From the NCBI RefSeq assembly GCF_014108865.1, contig NZ_CP053928.1, positions 4,898,001 to 4,962,000 of the forward strand: DNA of 64,000 nucleotides. The letters are read 5' to 3'. This DNA comes from Nocardioides sp. WS12. Lineage in GTDB: Bacteria > Actinomycetota > Actinomycetes > Propionibacteriales > Nocardioidaceae. The notes beneath the pieces were generated by a model. It was given only the letters and a program-made list of their open reading frames with translations, searched no databases and was not told the origin of the DNA. Below are positions 1-8,618 of this stretch, one piece after another (the first letter of the stretch is position 1; the number at the start of each line of letters is the position of its first letter). Made by a program: the position numbers and the translations under genes.

Positions 1-654
1 TGCGCGGTACGTCGACCCGAGGGTGGTCCGCGCATCGATGACCAGCGCGCTGAGCTCGTCGTACCGCTCCCGGATCGGAGCGATGAAGTGGCTCGAGTCG
101 ATCTTCGCTAGGGCGCTGGCAGCGTCGTCGAAGGCAGCCTCGCTCTGCTCCGCCGGGCCGGCCATCCCCGTGATCTGGTCGATCGGGAAGACGCCGTTGA
201 CCGGCTGGAAGGATTCGGCCTGGACCAGTTCCGCAGCCTTGGCGACCGGCGGGAGGCCGTCGCGGCCGATGTCGGCGAGCACCCGCGCAACGGTGGCGAC
301 CCCCTCTGCGTCGTCGCCGAGCAGCGGGACCGCCTCCAACAGCGTCCAGGTGAATCCGGACGTGCGGGACTCGGCGGAGTCGGCAGCCTCCTGGTAGCGC
401 TCGGTCGCCTGGCGCACGCCGTCGGCGTCACCGCGAATCAGCGCTGCACGCAGGATCTGCGCCTGGCGGTCCACTTCCTGCAGGTGCTGGGCGGCCGACA
501 CGGCCACCCACACGCTCCAGAGCAGCCCTACGCCAAGAACACCGAGGCCGACGAGCGTCGACCTGCGCCGCAGGAGCCGGCGCAATTTCCGGCCGAACCG
601 TTGCAGGCGAGTACCGCGACGACGGCGCACCTCAGGCGACATCGGACCGCCCAT
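1..654 (-). CDS. DUF4012-type membrane-anchored protein, C-terminus outside the window
   Basis: The reading frame is open from the window edge to an ATG at 652-654, with an in-frame ATG at 640-642 as the alternative. A GGAGG-like site lies near 671-675. The N-terminus is very basic (about residues 7-30), then has one membrane segment (roughly LVGLGVLGVGLLWSVWVAV) and an extracytoplasmic helical region. Motifs such as WTLLEAVPLLGDDAEGVATV resemble DUF4012 proteins, which are common in actinobacterial exopolysaccharide loci but have no settled function. It is divergent from the Wzz/BY-kinase gene, which supports a role in export or assembly. The stop codon lies outside the window, so the total length is unknown. 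Confidence 0.8.
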   Translation of the reverse strand, partial: MGGPMSPEVRRRRGTRLQRFGRKLRRLLRRRSTLVGLGVLGVGLLWSVWVAVSAAQHLQEVDRQAQILRAALIRGDADGVRQATERYQEAADSAESRTSGFTWTLLEAVPLLGDDAEGVATVARVLADIGRDGLPPVAKAAELVQAESFQPVNGVFPIDQITGMAGPAEQSEAAFDDAASALAKIDSSHFIAPIRERYDELSALVIDARTTLGSTYRA

Positions 655-784
655 CCGCCATCTGGAAACCCTCCTGCGTACCGCACGACCGACCGATCCT
701 CGGCCAGCCTAACGGTCCCCGGACGTCGTCCACGTAGGATCACGACGTTGTTGACAGCGTGTATCGCGTAGCAAGGACGGGGTC

Positions 785-2194
785 TTGGACTTCAAGCAGT
801 TTCTGATGGTGTTGCGGCGTCGCTGGATCAGCGTCGCGGCACTGGTGCTGGTGGCGCTCGCCGCGAGCTCGGCCATCACCTTCACTCGCACCCCCGCCTA
901 CGAGTCGCGCTCCCAGGTCTTCCTGACGGTCGACGTCCGGGACACCACCGACGCCTACGCCGCCTCGCTGTTCGCCTCGGGTCGCGCCAGTTCGTACGCC
1001 GACCTCGCCAGCAGCACCGAGCTCGCGTCCCGGGTCATCGACCAGCTCGGGCTCGACCTGACGTCCGAGCAGCTCGCGTCCCGCATCAACGCCGAGGTCG
1101 TCGAGTCGACCTCGCTGATCGAGCTCCGCGTCAAGGACACCGACCCGCAGCGTGCGCAGCTGATCGCCGACGTGGTGACCAACGAGTTCACCAAGTACGT
1201 CGCCGACCTCGAGACGCCCACGGAGGGCAGCGCGTCACAGATCGTTGCCAAGGTGACCGACGAGGCAACCCTCAACCGCTCGCAGGTCAGCCCCGACGTC
1301 CTGTTGAACCTGGTCGTCGCCGGCCTGATCGGCCTGCTCGTCGGCGTTGCGCTCGCGGTGGCCCGCGACCTGCTCGACCGCACGATCCGCACCGCCGACG
1401 ACGTTGCCGAACTCACCGAGTCGCCCGTCCTGGCCAGCATCGGCTTCGACGGCGACATCAAGTCGGCACCGCTGCTGACCGACCTCGGAGGCTTCGCGGC
1501 CCGCACCGAGGCGTTCCGCCTGCTGCGCACCAACCTGCAGTTCATCGACCTCGACCACCAGCCGCGCTGCATCGTCATCACCAGCGCCGTGCCTGGCGAG
1601 GGCAAGACGATGACGTCGACGAACCTCGCCGTCGCGCTGGCCCAGACCGGTCGCAACACACTGATCATCGACGCCGACCTCCGCCGGCCGCGCGTGGCCA
1701 GCACGCTCGGCCTGGACCCGGCCATCGGCCTGACGACCGCACTGGTCGGCAAGACCGAGATCCACGACGCCATCCAGGTCCACGAGGCCAGTGGGCTCCA
1801 CGTGCTCGCCAGTGGCGCCAAGCCGCCGAACCCGACCGAGATCCTGCAGTCGAAGATCACCCAGGACCTGATCAAGCGCCTGCGGTCGTCGTACGACATG
1901 GTCATCATCGATGCCCCGCCGCTGCTGCCCGTGGCCGACGCCTCGGTCCTCGCCAAGCTGGCCGACGGCGTCATCATCGTGGTCCGCCACGGCCGGACCA
2001 CCAAGGACCAGGTCAACGAGGCGATCAACCGCCTCGGCCAGGTCGGCGGCCGCCTCTACGGCGTCGTGGTCAACATGGTCGCCAAGCGTGCGGTCGGCTC
2101 GTATTACTACTACTACTACGAGGAGTCCAGCCCGGCTGGACGCCAGGCGACCGGCAAGTCGTCGTCCTCGTTGAGCGGACGCCGGAAGGCCTGA
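785..2194 (+). CDS. Wzz chain-length determinant fused to BY-type tyrosine kinase
   Basis: This protein would control polymer length and export, and autophosphorylates on tyrosine in characterised relatives. It has 469 residues. A Wzz domain lies between two membrane segments (about 14-33 and 172-194). The cytoplasmic BY-kinase follows, with Walker A (VPGEGKTMTSTN, about 269-280), Walker A' (LIIDADLRRP, about 293-302) and Walker B (VIIDAPP). The C-terminal tail has a run of six tyrosines (about 440-445), the usual autophosphorylation cluster. Fusion of the two domains in one chain is typical of actinobacteria. The TTG start is chosen because AAGGACGGGG lies just upstream and the next residues (MDFKQFLMVLRRRW) match Wzz N-termini. 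Confidence 0.93.
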   Translation: MDFKQFLMVLRRRWISVAALVLVALAASSAITFTRTPAYESRSQVFLTVDVRDTTDAYAASLFASGRASSYADLASSTELASRVIDQLGLDLTSEQLASRINAEVVESTSLIELRVKDTDPQRAQLIADVVTNEFTKYVADLETPTEGSASQIVAKVTDEATLNRSQVSPDVLLNLVVAGLIGLLVGVALAVARDLLDRTIRTADDVAELTESPVLASIGFDGDIKSAPLLTDLGGFAARTEAFRLLRTNLQFIDLDHQPRCIVITSAVPGEGKTMTSTNLAVALAQTGRNTLIIDADLRRPRVASTLGLDPAIGLTTALVGKTEIHDAIQVHEASGLHVLASGAKPPNPTEILQSKITQDLIKRLRSSYDMVIIDAPPLLPVADASVLAKLADGVIIVVRHGRTTKDQVNEAINRLGQVGGRLYGVVVNMVAKRAVGSYYYYYYEESSPAGRQATGKSSSSLSGRRKA

Positions 2195-2962
2195 TCAGGC
2201 CTTCTTGACGAAGATCATCAGCGTCGGCGCCAGCCGCGGCGGGGTCATCCGGTCCACGAACTGGGCCATCCGCCAGGCCGGCGCTGCGTGGCCGAAGTAC
2301 GTCGGCTCCGAGGCGTGTCCGTAGACGACCAGTTCGTTCGGCTCCGGGAACAACCGCTTGAGGTGCTTGCGGGTGTTCATGCTGTAGCGGACCGGGAAGA
2401 CGTCCTCGGCCTTGCGCTCCGGCTGGAGCTTGCGCAACACCTTGGTGTGCAGGTCGTTCGGCACCGCGCGGGCACCGATGCCGATCATTCCCCACTTGTT
2501 GGGGGTCCGGGCCGCGAACCAGCCGCCGGGCTTGAGCACGCGGAGCAACTCGCTGGCGACCTGCTCGGCGTCCTCCTCGCCCACGTGCTCCAGCACGTGG
2601 TCGGCGATGACGACGTCGAAGGACGCGTCCTCGAACGACAGCTTCTCGCCCGGCGTGATCACGTGGGCACCGGCCAGGGTCTTGTTCTCGAGAACCACCG
2701 GATCGACGTCCACCCCGTAGACCTCGCCCACCCGCTCGTGGAAGGCACGCAGCTTCTTGTGCAGGGCCGGAAGGGGCTCGGTTGCCCACAGGCCGCGCCC
2801 CGCGCCGAAGTCGAGGACCCGGCTGTCGGGCTCGAGCAGCGCGTTGACCCGGGTGTAGAACTCGATGAAGCCGTCGTGACGGGTGTAGCCACCCGCCCGC
2901 ACCTCGGGGTACAGCCGGCTCAGGGTCGGGCCGGGCTGAAACGTCTCGTCCGGTGCAGTCAT
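2195..2962 (-). CDS. class I SAM-dependent methyltransferase
   Basis: A 255-residue Rossmann methyltransferase. Motif I is SRVLDFGAGRG (about residue 47 onward). Further on are VYGVDVDP, DVVIADHVLEHVGEE and LRVLKPGGWF, the usual order for a Methyltransf_11/25 domain. The ATG at 2962 (MTAPDETFQ) follows GAAGG. A longer in-frame ORF reaches 3061 but would start inside low-complexity Pro-rich sequence. It is downstream of the GT61 gene on the same strand, so it probably modifies a sugar or lipid in this exopolysaccharide locus. The substrate cannot be told from sequence. Confidence 0.85.
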   Translation of the reverse strand: MTAPDETFQPGPTLSRLYPEVRAGGYTRHDGFIEFYTRVNALLEPDSRVLDFGAGRGLWATEPLPALHKKLRAFHERVGEVYGVDVDPVVLENKTLAGAHVITPGEKLSFEDASFDVVIADHVLEHVGEEDAEQVASELLRVLKPGGWFAARTPNKWGMIGIGARAVPNDLHTKVLRKLQPERKAEDVFPVRYSMNTRKHLKRLFPEPNELVVYGHASEPTYFGHAAPAWRMAQFVDRMTPPRLAPTLMIFVKKA

Positions 2963-3047
2963 CTCGTTGCCTTCGCTGCTCGCAGCGCACCAGGGGTGCG
3001 CAGGTGGGGGGTCGAGGATAAGCGGTGCCGGTGCGCGACCTGGGGGG

Positions 3048-4295
3048 TCATCGAGATGCACCGGCGATCAGGGCGTCGAGTGCGTCGAGCACGCGAGCCG
3101 GTGGAATGGAGACGTCGTCCAGATTGCCTGCATTGGGCCCGTTCTGACCGTTCCCGCCGTCAGCGACGAGGTAGCGGTAGTCGGCGTCGATCGCCTGACA
3201 GATTGCCCACAGGCCCAGATGGACGTAGGTGCCGGGGAACATCTCGAGCACCTTCACGCCGGCGGGCGAGAAGGTGACATTGCTCAGGCCGGCACCGTGC
3301 GGCGCCAGGATGACCTCGGCGCCGTGGAAGAGGTCGATCTGCTCCTGCACGCTGAACGTGCCGGGGTCGATCATCGTGAAGCCGCGGCGCTCGAGCTCGG
3401 GCCACAGCTCGGCTTCCTGGACGTAGCGGCGGGTGCGGGGCGTCGTACCGCGGGTGATGTAGAGGCGCCGGGGTGTGTCCGGGCCACCCGCACCGGCGGT
3501 GGGTCGTAGCCGGTCGCGCAGCCACGCGACGGAGGCCGGCGGTGCCTGCAGCGCCCAGTTCGGGTTGCTCGGCACGAGGAGACGATCGGCGGAGACCGTC
3601 CGGCCGCGCTCCGGCTGGATCAGCCGCGCATCCACGCCGGCGAGCTCGAGCAGCTGGCGCTGGTAGCGGGCCTTGTGGGACACGACCACGGCGTCGTACT
3701 TCTGACCGGGCAGGGTGTCCTCGACGACGCTGAGGCGCGCGATCGCGTCGTACAGGAAGTGGTAGTAGTTCTCGCTCGTGCCGCGGGTGGTCAGGCTGAG
3801 GACCGTGCCGTCGACGTGCTCGACGGGTCCGAGGGTGGGCCGCAGGAAGATCGGGTGCTCACGCCAGTCGAACACCCCGAAGTAGGTGCTCGTCTCGTGA
3901 TCGAGGACCTTGCCCGGCGTGGTGGTTGCCCCGTAGTCACCGGTCAGCCGGCCACCCGCGATCTCGAGGGTGAACGTCGCCGGCACGGTCACGGCCGGAA
4001 CGGTCGGTGTCGGCACGGTCGCTTCCCGGACAGCTTCGAACAACCAGTGCGCCGCGGGCTGCCCCTGGGTCGCGGACCGGACGAGCGGCACCTCCGGCCG
4101 GCCGGGATGGAGTACGACGACACCCGGCTCCCCAGCCGCGGTGTCCACCGACCGCTCGGTTGCCCGCAACGGAACTCCCCGGCTGCCCAGCGGCCGGGAG
4201 ACGATCCGGAAGAGATGTCCGAAGAGACGGGTCAGCGCCCGGTGCAGGCGCTTGAAGAACGGCCACCACGGCCGCAGTACCGAGGGAAGGCTCAT
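3048..4295 (-). CDS. glycosyltransferase family 61 (DUF563) protein
   Basis: A 415-residue protein with GT61 features in its C-terminal half: YYHFLYDAIARL, PHGAGLSNVTFSPAG and VLEMFPG. GT61 enzymes transfer sugars such as xylose or GlcNAc in eukaryotes. Bacterial members sit in capsule and exopolysaccharide loci and have unknown specificity. The N-terminal 100 residues are basic and variable. The start ATG overlaps the stop of the upstream GT2-like gene (ATGA at 4292-4295), so the two genes are probably translationally coupled. Confidence 0.85.
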   Translation of the reverse strand: MSLPSVLRPWWPFFKRLHRALTRLFGHLFRIVSRPLGSRGVPLRATERSVDTAAGEPGVVVLHPGRPEVPLVRSATQGQPAAHWLFEAVREATVPTPTVPAVTVPATFTLEIAGGRLTGDYGATTTPGKVLDHETSTYFGVFDWREHPIFLRPTLGPVEHVDGTVLSLTTRGTSENYYHFLYDAIARLSVVEDTLPGQKYDAVVVSHKARYQRQLLELAGVDARLIQPERGRTVSADRLLVPSNPNWALQAPPASVAWLRDRLRPTAGAGGPDTPRRLYITRGTTPRTRRYVQEAELWPELERRGFTMIDPGTFSVQEQIDLFHGAEVILAPHGAGLSNVTFSPAGVKVLEMFPGTYVHLGLWAICQAIDADYRYLVADGGNGQNGPNAGNLDDVSIPPARVLDALDALIAGASR

Positions 4296-5296
4296 CGGGA
4301 ACCGATCCTGCTGATGAACCGATGCGTGGCGATCCCCGCGCGACTGTTGATCAAGGTCCGACCCGCATGACGCACGCGCGGGGACCTGATCAGTCGTCGG
4401 GCCAGCATCGCCCCGCGGCCACCGACGCGACTGAGCACGAGTTCGAGTTCACGCTCGACCTCGGCATTGAGCACAACGGACTGGGGATGCGTCAGCGGGA
4501 AGGTGAGCTCCTCGGCCGCGTGGTCACGGCGACCTTCGGCGACACCGTGCGTGGCGTCCTCACCCCAGCCGACGTTCTCGACCATGTTGACGGCGGGCGA
4601 GATCGCGAACCCGCCGAGGCTGATCATCGTCAGCCACCAGTGCTTGTCCCAGCCGTGGGTGATGGTGTCGCTCGACGCGACCGCGTCGTCGAAGTGGCGT
4701 TGGCCGGACCGCGTGACCAGCATCCCCGGCTGGGGCGTCCACGGCACGGTGCGCACGGGCGCATCGCCGCCGATGTGGTCGCGGGGGAACAGCTTGCGGT
4801 GTCGCTGCCAGCGATCGGCCCACGTCGCCCAGCCCCACACACTCGCCCACGCAGTGAACGCATAGCTGTCGCCGTCGAACAGACGGCTCGGAACACCCAG
4901 CCCGCTGCCCGAGACCTGCCACACCCGCGGCTCATCCCGGTACCGGTCGAGTAGTTCGGCTGCATAGCGGAAGAAGGACGGCGCGGCCTGGCAGTCGTCC
5001 TCCAGCACGATCGCGCTCTCCACCTGGGCGAACAACCAGTCCAGGCCGAGTTCGACATTCGCCTCGAGGCCCAGGTTCCGGTCGGCGTACCGACGGTGGA
5101 CCTCGCAGGGCCAGTCGATGTCGTCCAGCACCGCACGCGTCGCCGCGCACTTCGCTGCGTCCTCCGGCCGGGAACTCCGCGGACCGTCGACGATGAGATA
5201 GAGCTCGCGGGGTCGGGCGGACCTGATCACGGCCAGCGTTCGTGCTGTCAGCTCTGGCCGGTTGAAGGCGATCAGTGCCACGGGAGTGGTGAACAA
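4292..5296 (-). CDS. GT2-like glycosyltransferase
   Basis: A GT-A-type nucleotide-sugar transferase. It begins VALIAFNRPELTARTL, the GT-A beta1 region, and has the acidic metal-binding motif IVLEDDCQAAPSFF and an aromatic WASVWGWATWADRW segment seen in one subgroup of GT2-like enzymes. The TTG start at 5296 places the first beta strand immediately after the start and has AGGA five bases upstream. An in-frame start at 5368 is possible but adds 24 unlikely residues. It is the first gene of a leftward operon (GT2-GT61-methyltransferase), divergent from the methyltransferase at 5402. Confidence 0.82.
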   Translation of the reverse strand: MFTTPVALIAFNRPELTARTLAVIRSARPRELYLIVDGPRSSRPEDAAKCAATRAVLDDIDWPCEVHRRYADRNLGLEANVELGLDWLFAQVESAIVLEDDCQAAPSFFRYAAELLDRYRDEPRVWQVSGSGLGVPSRLFDGDSYAFTAWASVWGWATWADRWQRHRKLFPRDHIGGDAPVRTVPWTPQPGMLVTRSGQRHFDDAVASSDTITHGWDKHWWLTMISLGGFAISPAVNMVENVGWGEDATHGVAEGRRDHAAEELTFPLTHPQSVVLNAEVERELELVLSRVGGRGAMLARRLIRSPRVRHAGRTLINSRAGIATHRFISRIGSR

Positions 5297-5387
5297 GCGG
5301 GTCCTCGAATTGGGCGTGATCCGTGCGGGGGGCCATCGGACGACGACATTCCACCAGATCCCGCGCATGTTCGTGGCCGGGTCCAGT

Positions 5388-5393
5388 TACAGT
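5388..5393 (+). promoter_or_regulatory. -10 element for a leaderless transcript
   Basis: TACAGT fits the actinobacterial TANNNT -10 pattern. It lies 8 bases upstream of the GTG at 5402, so transcription would begin at or next to the start codon. No Shine-Dalgarno sequence is visible. No convincing -35 is seen. Confidence 0.55.
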
Positions 5394-5401
5394 TTCGCCT
5401 C

Positions 5402-6445
5402 GTGCCCCAGATTTCCCCCACACTTGCCCGTGCCTGGTTCCGCCGTCACGCCAAGTCCAGCGCCGCTCGCGCAGGTTTCATGATCACCCGGATCGACGAA
5501 GACGGTCGAAGGGCGGTCGCTGTCAGCCACAACGACGCGGTCAGCCTTCCCGCTGGTAGCGAGGCGGCCCTGCGGCACGACAGCCCGCGCCTCGTCGAGT
5601 TGCAGGCGACGTACGACGGCCTCGACGTCGCGGCGGCGGTCCACACGCAGTGGCAGAACTCGTTCCTGAACAAGAACCTTTCGCTGGCCTGGTTCCGCGG
5701 CGACAACGCCTACGTCTGGCAGTTCCGGCAGTTCGGGCAGGCCGTCCGGATCCGGATGTACCTCGCGATGCTCGACATCCAGGAGCGCGACTCCCTCGGC
5801 CTGTTCGACAAGGTCTCCGAGGACGGCCTCTTCGGTGCCTTCACGTTCGAGTTCGGCGACCGGCCGTCGGTCAGCCGCGACCTCCTCGACAGCATCAACG
5901 AGATCAACTACCTCAACGACCAGATGGGGCTGGCCTCCATCAAGGGCCTGCGGGTGCTCGACATCGGCGCCGGCTACGGCCGCCTCGCGCACCGGATGTC
6001 CACCGCACTCCCGAACCTCGAGGCCTACGACTGCATCGACGGCGTCGCGACCTCGACGTTCCTGTGCGAGTACTACACCGGCTTCCGCGAGCTCCCGTCG
6101 TCGGTCCGCGTCGTCCCGCTGGACCAGCACCAGAAGCTCAACGAGCGGTACGACGTCGCGGTCAACATCCACAGTTTCTCGGAGTGTTCGCACGAAGCAA
6201 TCCTGTGGTGGCTGGACCGGATCGCCGAGCGCGACATCGAGTGGCTGCTGATCGTTCCGAACACTCCCGACGAACTGCGCAGCACCGAGCGTGACGGCAC
6301 CATGAAGCCGTTCCGCCAGGACGTGCTCGACCGTGGCTACGAACTGGTCGACGACCGGCCGATCCACCAGTCCGACGAGCTCCGCGAGCTCATCGACCTG
6401 CACGACCGCTTCTACCTGTTCCGCAAGGTCAAGCAGTCCGGCTGA
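5402..6445 (+). CDS. putative sugar O-methyltransferase
   Basis: A 347-residue protein resembling the putative sugar O-methyltransferase family found in polysaccharide loci. The SAM-binding motif is LRVLDIGAGYGRLAHRM (about residues 180-196). Upstream is the family-like segment INEINYLNDQMGL, and FRKVKQSG ends the protein. The GTG at 5402 is chosen because an ideal -10 lies 8 bases upstream (leaderless). The open frame extends back to 5096, but that stretch is antisense to the GT2-like gene and looks non-coding. The target sugar is unknown. Confidence 0.82.
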   Translation: MPQISPTLARAWFRRHAKSSAARAGFMITRIDEDGRRAVAVSHNDAVSLPAGSEAALRHDSPRLVELQATYDGLDVAAAVHTQWQNSFLNKNLSLAWFRGDNAYVWQFRQFGQAVRIRMYLAMLDIQERDSLGLFDKVSEDGLFGAFTFEFGDRPSVSRDLLDSINEINYLNDQMGLASIKGLRVLDIGAGYGRLAHRMSTALPNLEAYDCIDGVATSTFLCEYYTGFRELPSSVRVVPLDQHQKLNERYDVAVNIHSFSECSHEAILWWLDRIAERDIEWLLIVPNTPDELRSTERDGTMKPFRQDVLDRGYELVDDRPIHQSDELRELIDLHDRFYLFRKVKQSG

Positions 6446-6474
6446 ACGAATCCGGCTGAACGAATCCGGCTAGA
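6437..6474. repeat. 14-bp tandem repeat, about 2.6 copies
   Basis: TCCGGCTGAACGAA occurs at 6437-6450 and again at 6451-6464, then a partial copy begins at 6465. The first copy holds the TGA of the rightward methyltransferase. The partial third copy holds the stop of the leftward sulfotransferase. It looks like a small local duplication between convergent genes. Confidence 0.85.
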
Positions 6475-7531
6475 TCGACCAGGTCGCGAAGGCCTGGCCG
6501 GTCAGCTGGCGCAAGCGGTCGGCCTCGGGCTTGAGCGCTGCTTCCAGCCCGGCGCGCAGGCCCGGGTCGAGCACCGGCACCTCGAGGCGGGCACCGGTCC
6601 GCTTCCAGGCAAGGTGGCTCAGGGCGCGCCGCGGCCCGGCCGGCACCCATTGGGTGGCCCGCCCCATCGGTCCACGGCGCAGTTTCAGGAGCCAGTCCGG
6701 CAGGGCACGCCGGTCCTCGCGCACGTTGAACCGGACGAAGTCGTCGGCGCTCGCATCGGGGCGCGGCAGGTCGAGGAAGTCGAAGATCCGGCCCATCGTG
6801 CCGACCACGTCGCTGGCCAGGTCGGCGAGGTCGAGGACGAGAATCTGGTCGCGGTCGAACCGGCGCAGGAAGTCCTCGAGTTGCGTGGCGTACCGACTGG
6901 AGTCGATCAGCCCGTTGGTGATCTCCTCGGGGTCCGCAAGCTCCTCCTCGAGCGTGCGGCTCGTGGCGCGCCACTGCAGCTGTTCGACGTACTCCGCCAC
7001 CAGTCGCTCGATCGGGTCCCGCACCAGGTAGATCAGCCGCGCGTCCGGAATCAGGTCGGCCATCCGGTCGACCACACCGGGGAAGCACGCAGCCTTCGTG
7101 TAGAACGGCGTGGACTCGGCCCGATAACGGGTGCCCGGCTGGAACTGGTCCTGGTACGCGCCGAGCCAGGAGCGGTGATCAGGATCGGTGAAGAACCGCA
7201 TCTCCTTGTCCACCGACACCGCGATCTCCGGATGGACGTCGAGGTAGTTGTGAACGCTGGTGGTGCCGGCCTTCATGGCCCCGATGACCACGAGATTGGG
7301 CAGCCGTGCGGGATCGGGATCGACGGCAACCGCGTCCCGACGAGCCTGGCGCTGGCGGGCCGGGATCCGCACCGAGCAGTTCGCGCAGGCGTCGAGCCCG
7401 TCCGCGTCCGCGGCGAGCGTCCAGCCGTTGGCGCGCAGGCCCTGCGGGGTGTTGATCGTCAGGACAGGTGGCGTACAGACGTCACACTGCATCGAAACGA
7501 ATCCGTCAGTCAGACGTGCGAGAACGGTCAT
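6470..7531 (-). CDS. PAPS-dependent sulfotransferase with N-terminal Cys pairs
   Basis: It transfers sulfate from PAPS to an acceptor, here probably a sugar of the exported polymer. The 5'-phosphosulfate-binding loop is VIGAMKAGTTSVHNYL, and the 3'-phosphate-binding region is LIYLVRDPIERLVAEY. The N-terminal 60 residues before the sulfotransferase fold contain CDVC and CANC, a possible small zinc-binding unit that most sulfotransferases lack. The ATG at 7531 (MTVLARL) is preferred; a GTG at 7573 is also in frame. It is convergent with the methyltransferase gene and divergent from the beta-helix acyltransferase gene. Confidence 0.87.
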   Translation of the reverse strand: MTVLARLTDGFVSMQCDVCTPPVLTINTPQGLRANGWTLAADADGLDACANCSVRIPARQRQARRDAVAVDPDPARLPNLVVIGAMKAGTTSVHNYLDVHPEIAVSVDKEMRFFTDPDHRSWLGAYQDQFQPGTRYRAESTPFYTKAACFPGVVDRMADLIPDARLIYLVRDPIERLVAEYVEQLQWRATSRTLEEELADPEEITNGLIDSSRYATQLEDFLRRFDRDQILVLDLADLASDVVGTMGRIFDFLDLPRPDASADDFVRFNVREDRRALPDWLLKLRRGPMGRATQWVPAGPRRALSHLAWKRTGARLEVPVLDPGLRAGLEAALKPEADRLRQLTGQAFATWSI

Positions 7532-7635
7532 GGACGGTCTGCGCAACAGTGGGGGGAGGGCGACACGCCGCACACCCTAGCCCCACGACGGGGCTTGTCT
7601 GGGCCACTCCCCACGGCCCCCGGCAAAGGGCTGTG

Positions 7636-7641
7636 TAGTCT
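7636..7641 (+). promoter_or_regulatory. -10 element for a leaderless transcript
   Basis: TAGTCT, preceded by TGTG (extended -10-like), lies 6 bases before the GTG at 7648. No Shine-Dalgarno sequence is present. It would drive the acyltransferase-ACP-reductase operon. Confidence 0.6.
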
Positions 7642-7647
7642 CACCGC

Positions 7648-8364
7648 GTGCGCCAGGCCCTGACGACCCTTGTGTTCCTGTTGCCGCCGAGCGGGATCAA
7701 GAACCGACTGCTCCGCAAGCTGGGCCACGACGTGCCCGACACCGCCGTCGTCGGCATCTGCCTGGTGCGCCGTGTCGACCGTTTCGAGCTCGGCGAAGGC
7801 ACCTTGATCCACCACTTCAACCTGTTCCGTGACCTGCGCCTGGTGAAGACGGGCGTCGGCTGCCGGATCATGCTCTTCAACCAGATCGTCGGCGACTCCG
7901 GATACGAGCCGGGGGCGGTCCAGACGGAGAACCTGCGGACGCTGCGCATGGGCGACGACTCGCACATCATCAGCCAGCACTACCTCGACTGCGGTGGCGG
8001 CGTGGTCCTCGGCGACCAGTCGTGGGTGACGGGTATCCGGTCCACGCTGCTGTCCCACGCCTTCGACCCGACCAACGGCGGCGTCATCCTCGACCCGGTC
8101 ACGATCGGCGACCGTGCCGTGGTCGCGACCTCGTGCACGATGCTGCCCGGCACCGTCGTCGGCGAGGGTGCGTTGCTCGCTGCGGGCTCGACCACCTGGA
8201 CCGGCCAGGAGGTCAAGTCGGGCCACCTCAGCGGTGGCGTCCCCGCCCGGCGCCTGTCGGTGATCGACATTCCCGCACATGTCTACGGCCGCGCCCGTTA
8301 CCAACGACCCGGTGACGTCGTTGGCACTCCGGAACCCCCCACATCTGAGTTGAGGTCGGAATGA
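7648..8364 (+). CDS. left-handed beta-helix acyltransferase
   Basis: A 238-residue hexapeptide-repeat protein of the LbetaH/O-acetyltransferase superfamily. Imperfect hexads run through GVGCRIMLFNQIVG, LGDQSWVTG, VTIGDRAVVATSCTMLPGTVVGEGALLAAGS and SGHLSGGVPARRL. HAFDPTNGG sits where the catalytic His of such acyltransferases is normally found. It overlaps the ACP gene by ATGA, so an acyl-ACP donor is plausible in place of acetyl-CoA. That donor is an inference from context. Confidence 0.82.
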   Translation: MRQALTTLVFLLPPSGIKNRLLRKLGHDVPDTAVVGICLVRRVDRFELGEGTLIHHFNLFRDLRLVKTGVGCRIMLFNQIVGDSGYEPGAVQTENLRTLRMGDDSHIISQHYLDCGGGVVLGDQSWVTGIRSTLLSHAFDPTNGGVILDPVTIGDRAVVATSCTMLPGTVVGEGALLAAGSTTWTGQEVKSGHLSGGVPARRLSVIDIPAHVYGRARYQRPGDVVGTPEPPTSELRSE

Positions 8365-8618
8365 ACGAAGTTGAGACCAGGATCGTCGCGATCATCACGG
8401 ACCTCCTGGAGCGGTCGGACCACGGTGACCTGGCGGTCACCCCCGACGTCCGCCTCCACGGAGAAGACGGACTCGGGCTGGACTCGCTCGAGACCGCCGA
8501 GCTGTCCGCGATCCTCGAGGACGAGCTGGGCACCGACCCGTTCGGCGCCGGCCTGTTGCCCGAGACCGTCGGCGAGGTCATGGCGTTCTACGCCGACCAG
8601 GCCGCGGCCACCGCATGA
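8361..8618 (+). CDS. acyl carrier protein
   Basis: An 85-residue stand-alone ACP. The phosphopantetheine attachment motif is GLDSLETAEL, with the modifiable serine at residue 42, in a four-helix pattern typical of ACPs. Its start overlaps the acyltransferase stop and its stop overlaps the reductase start (ATGA both times), so the three genes are probably one transcript. It lies inside an exopolysaccharide locus with no ketosynthase nearby. This makes it a dedicated carrier for a modification pathway rather than the housekeeping AcpP. Confidence 0.92.
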   Translation: MNEVETRIVAIITDLLERSDHGDLAVTPDVRLHGEDGLGLDSLETAELSAILEDELGTDPFGAGLLPETVGEVMAFYADQAAATA

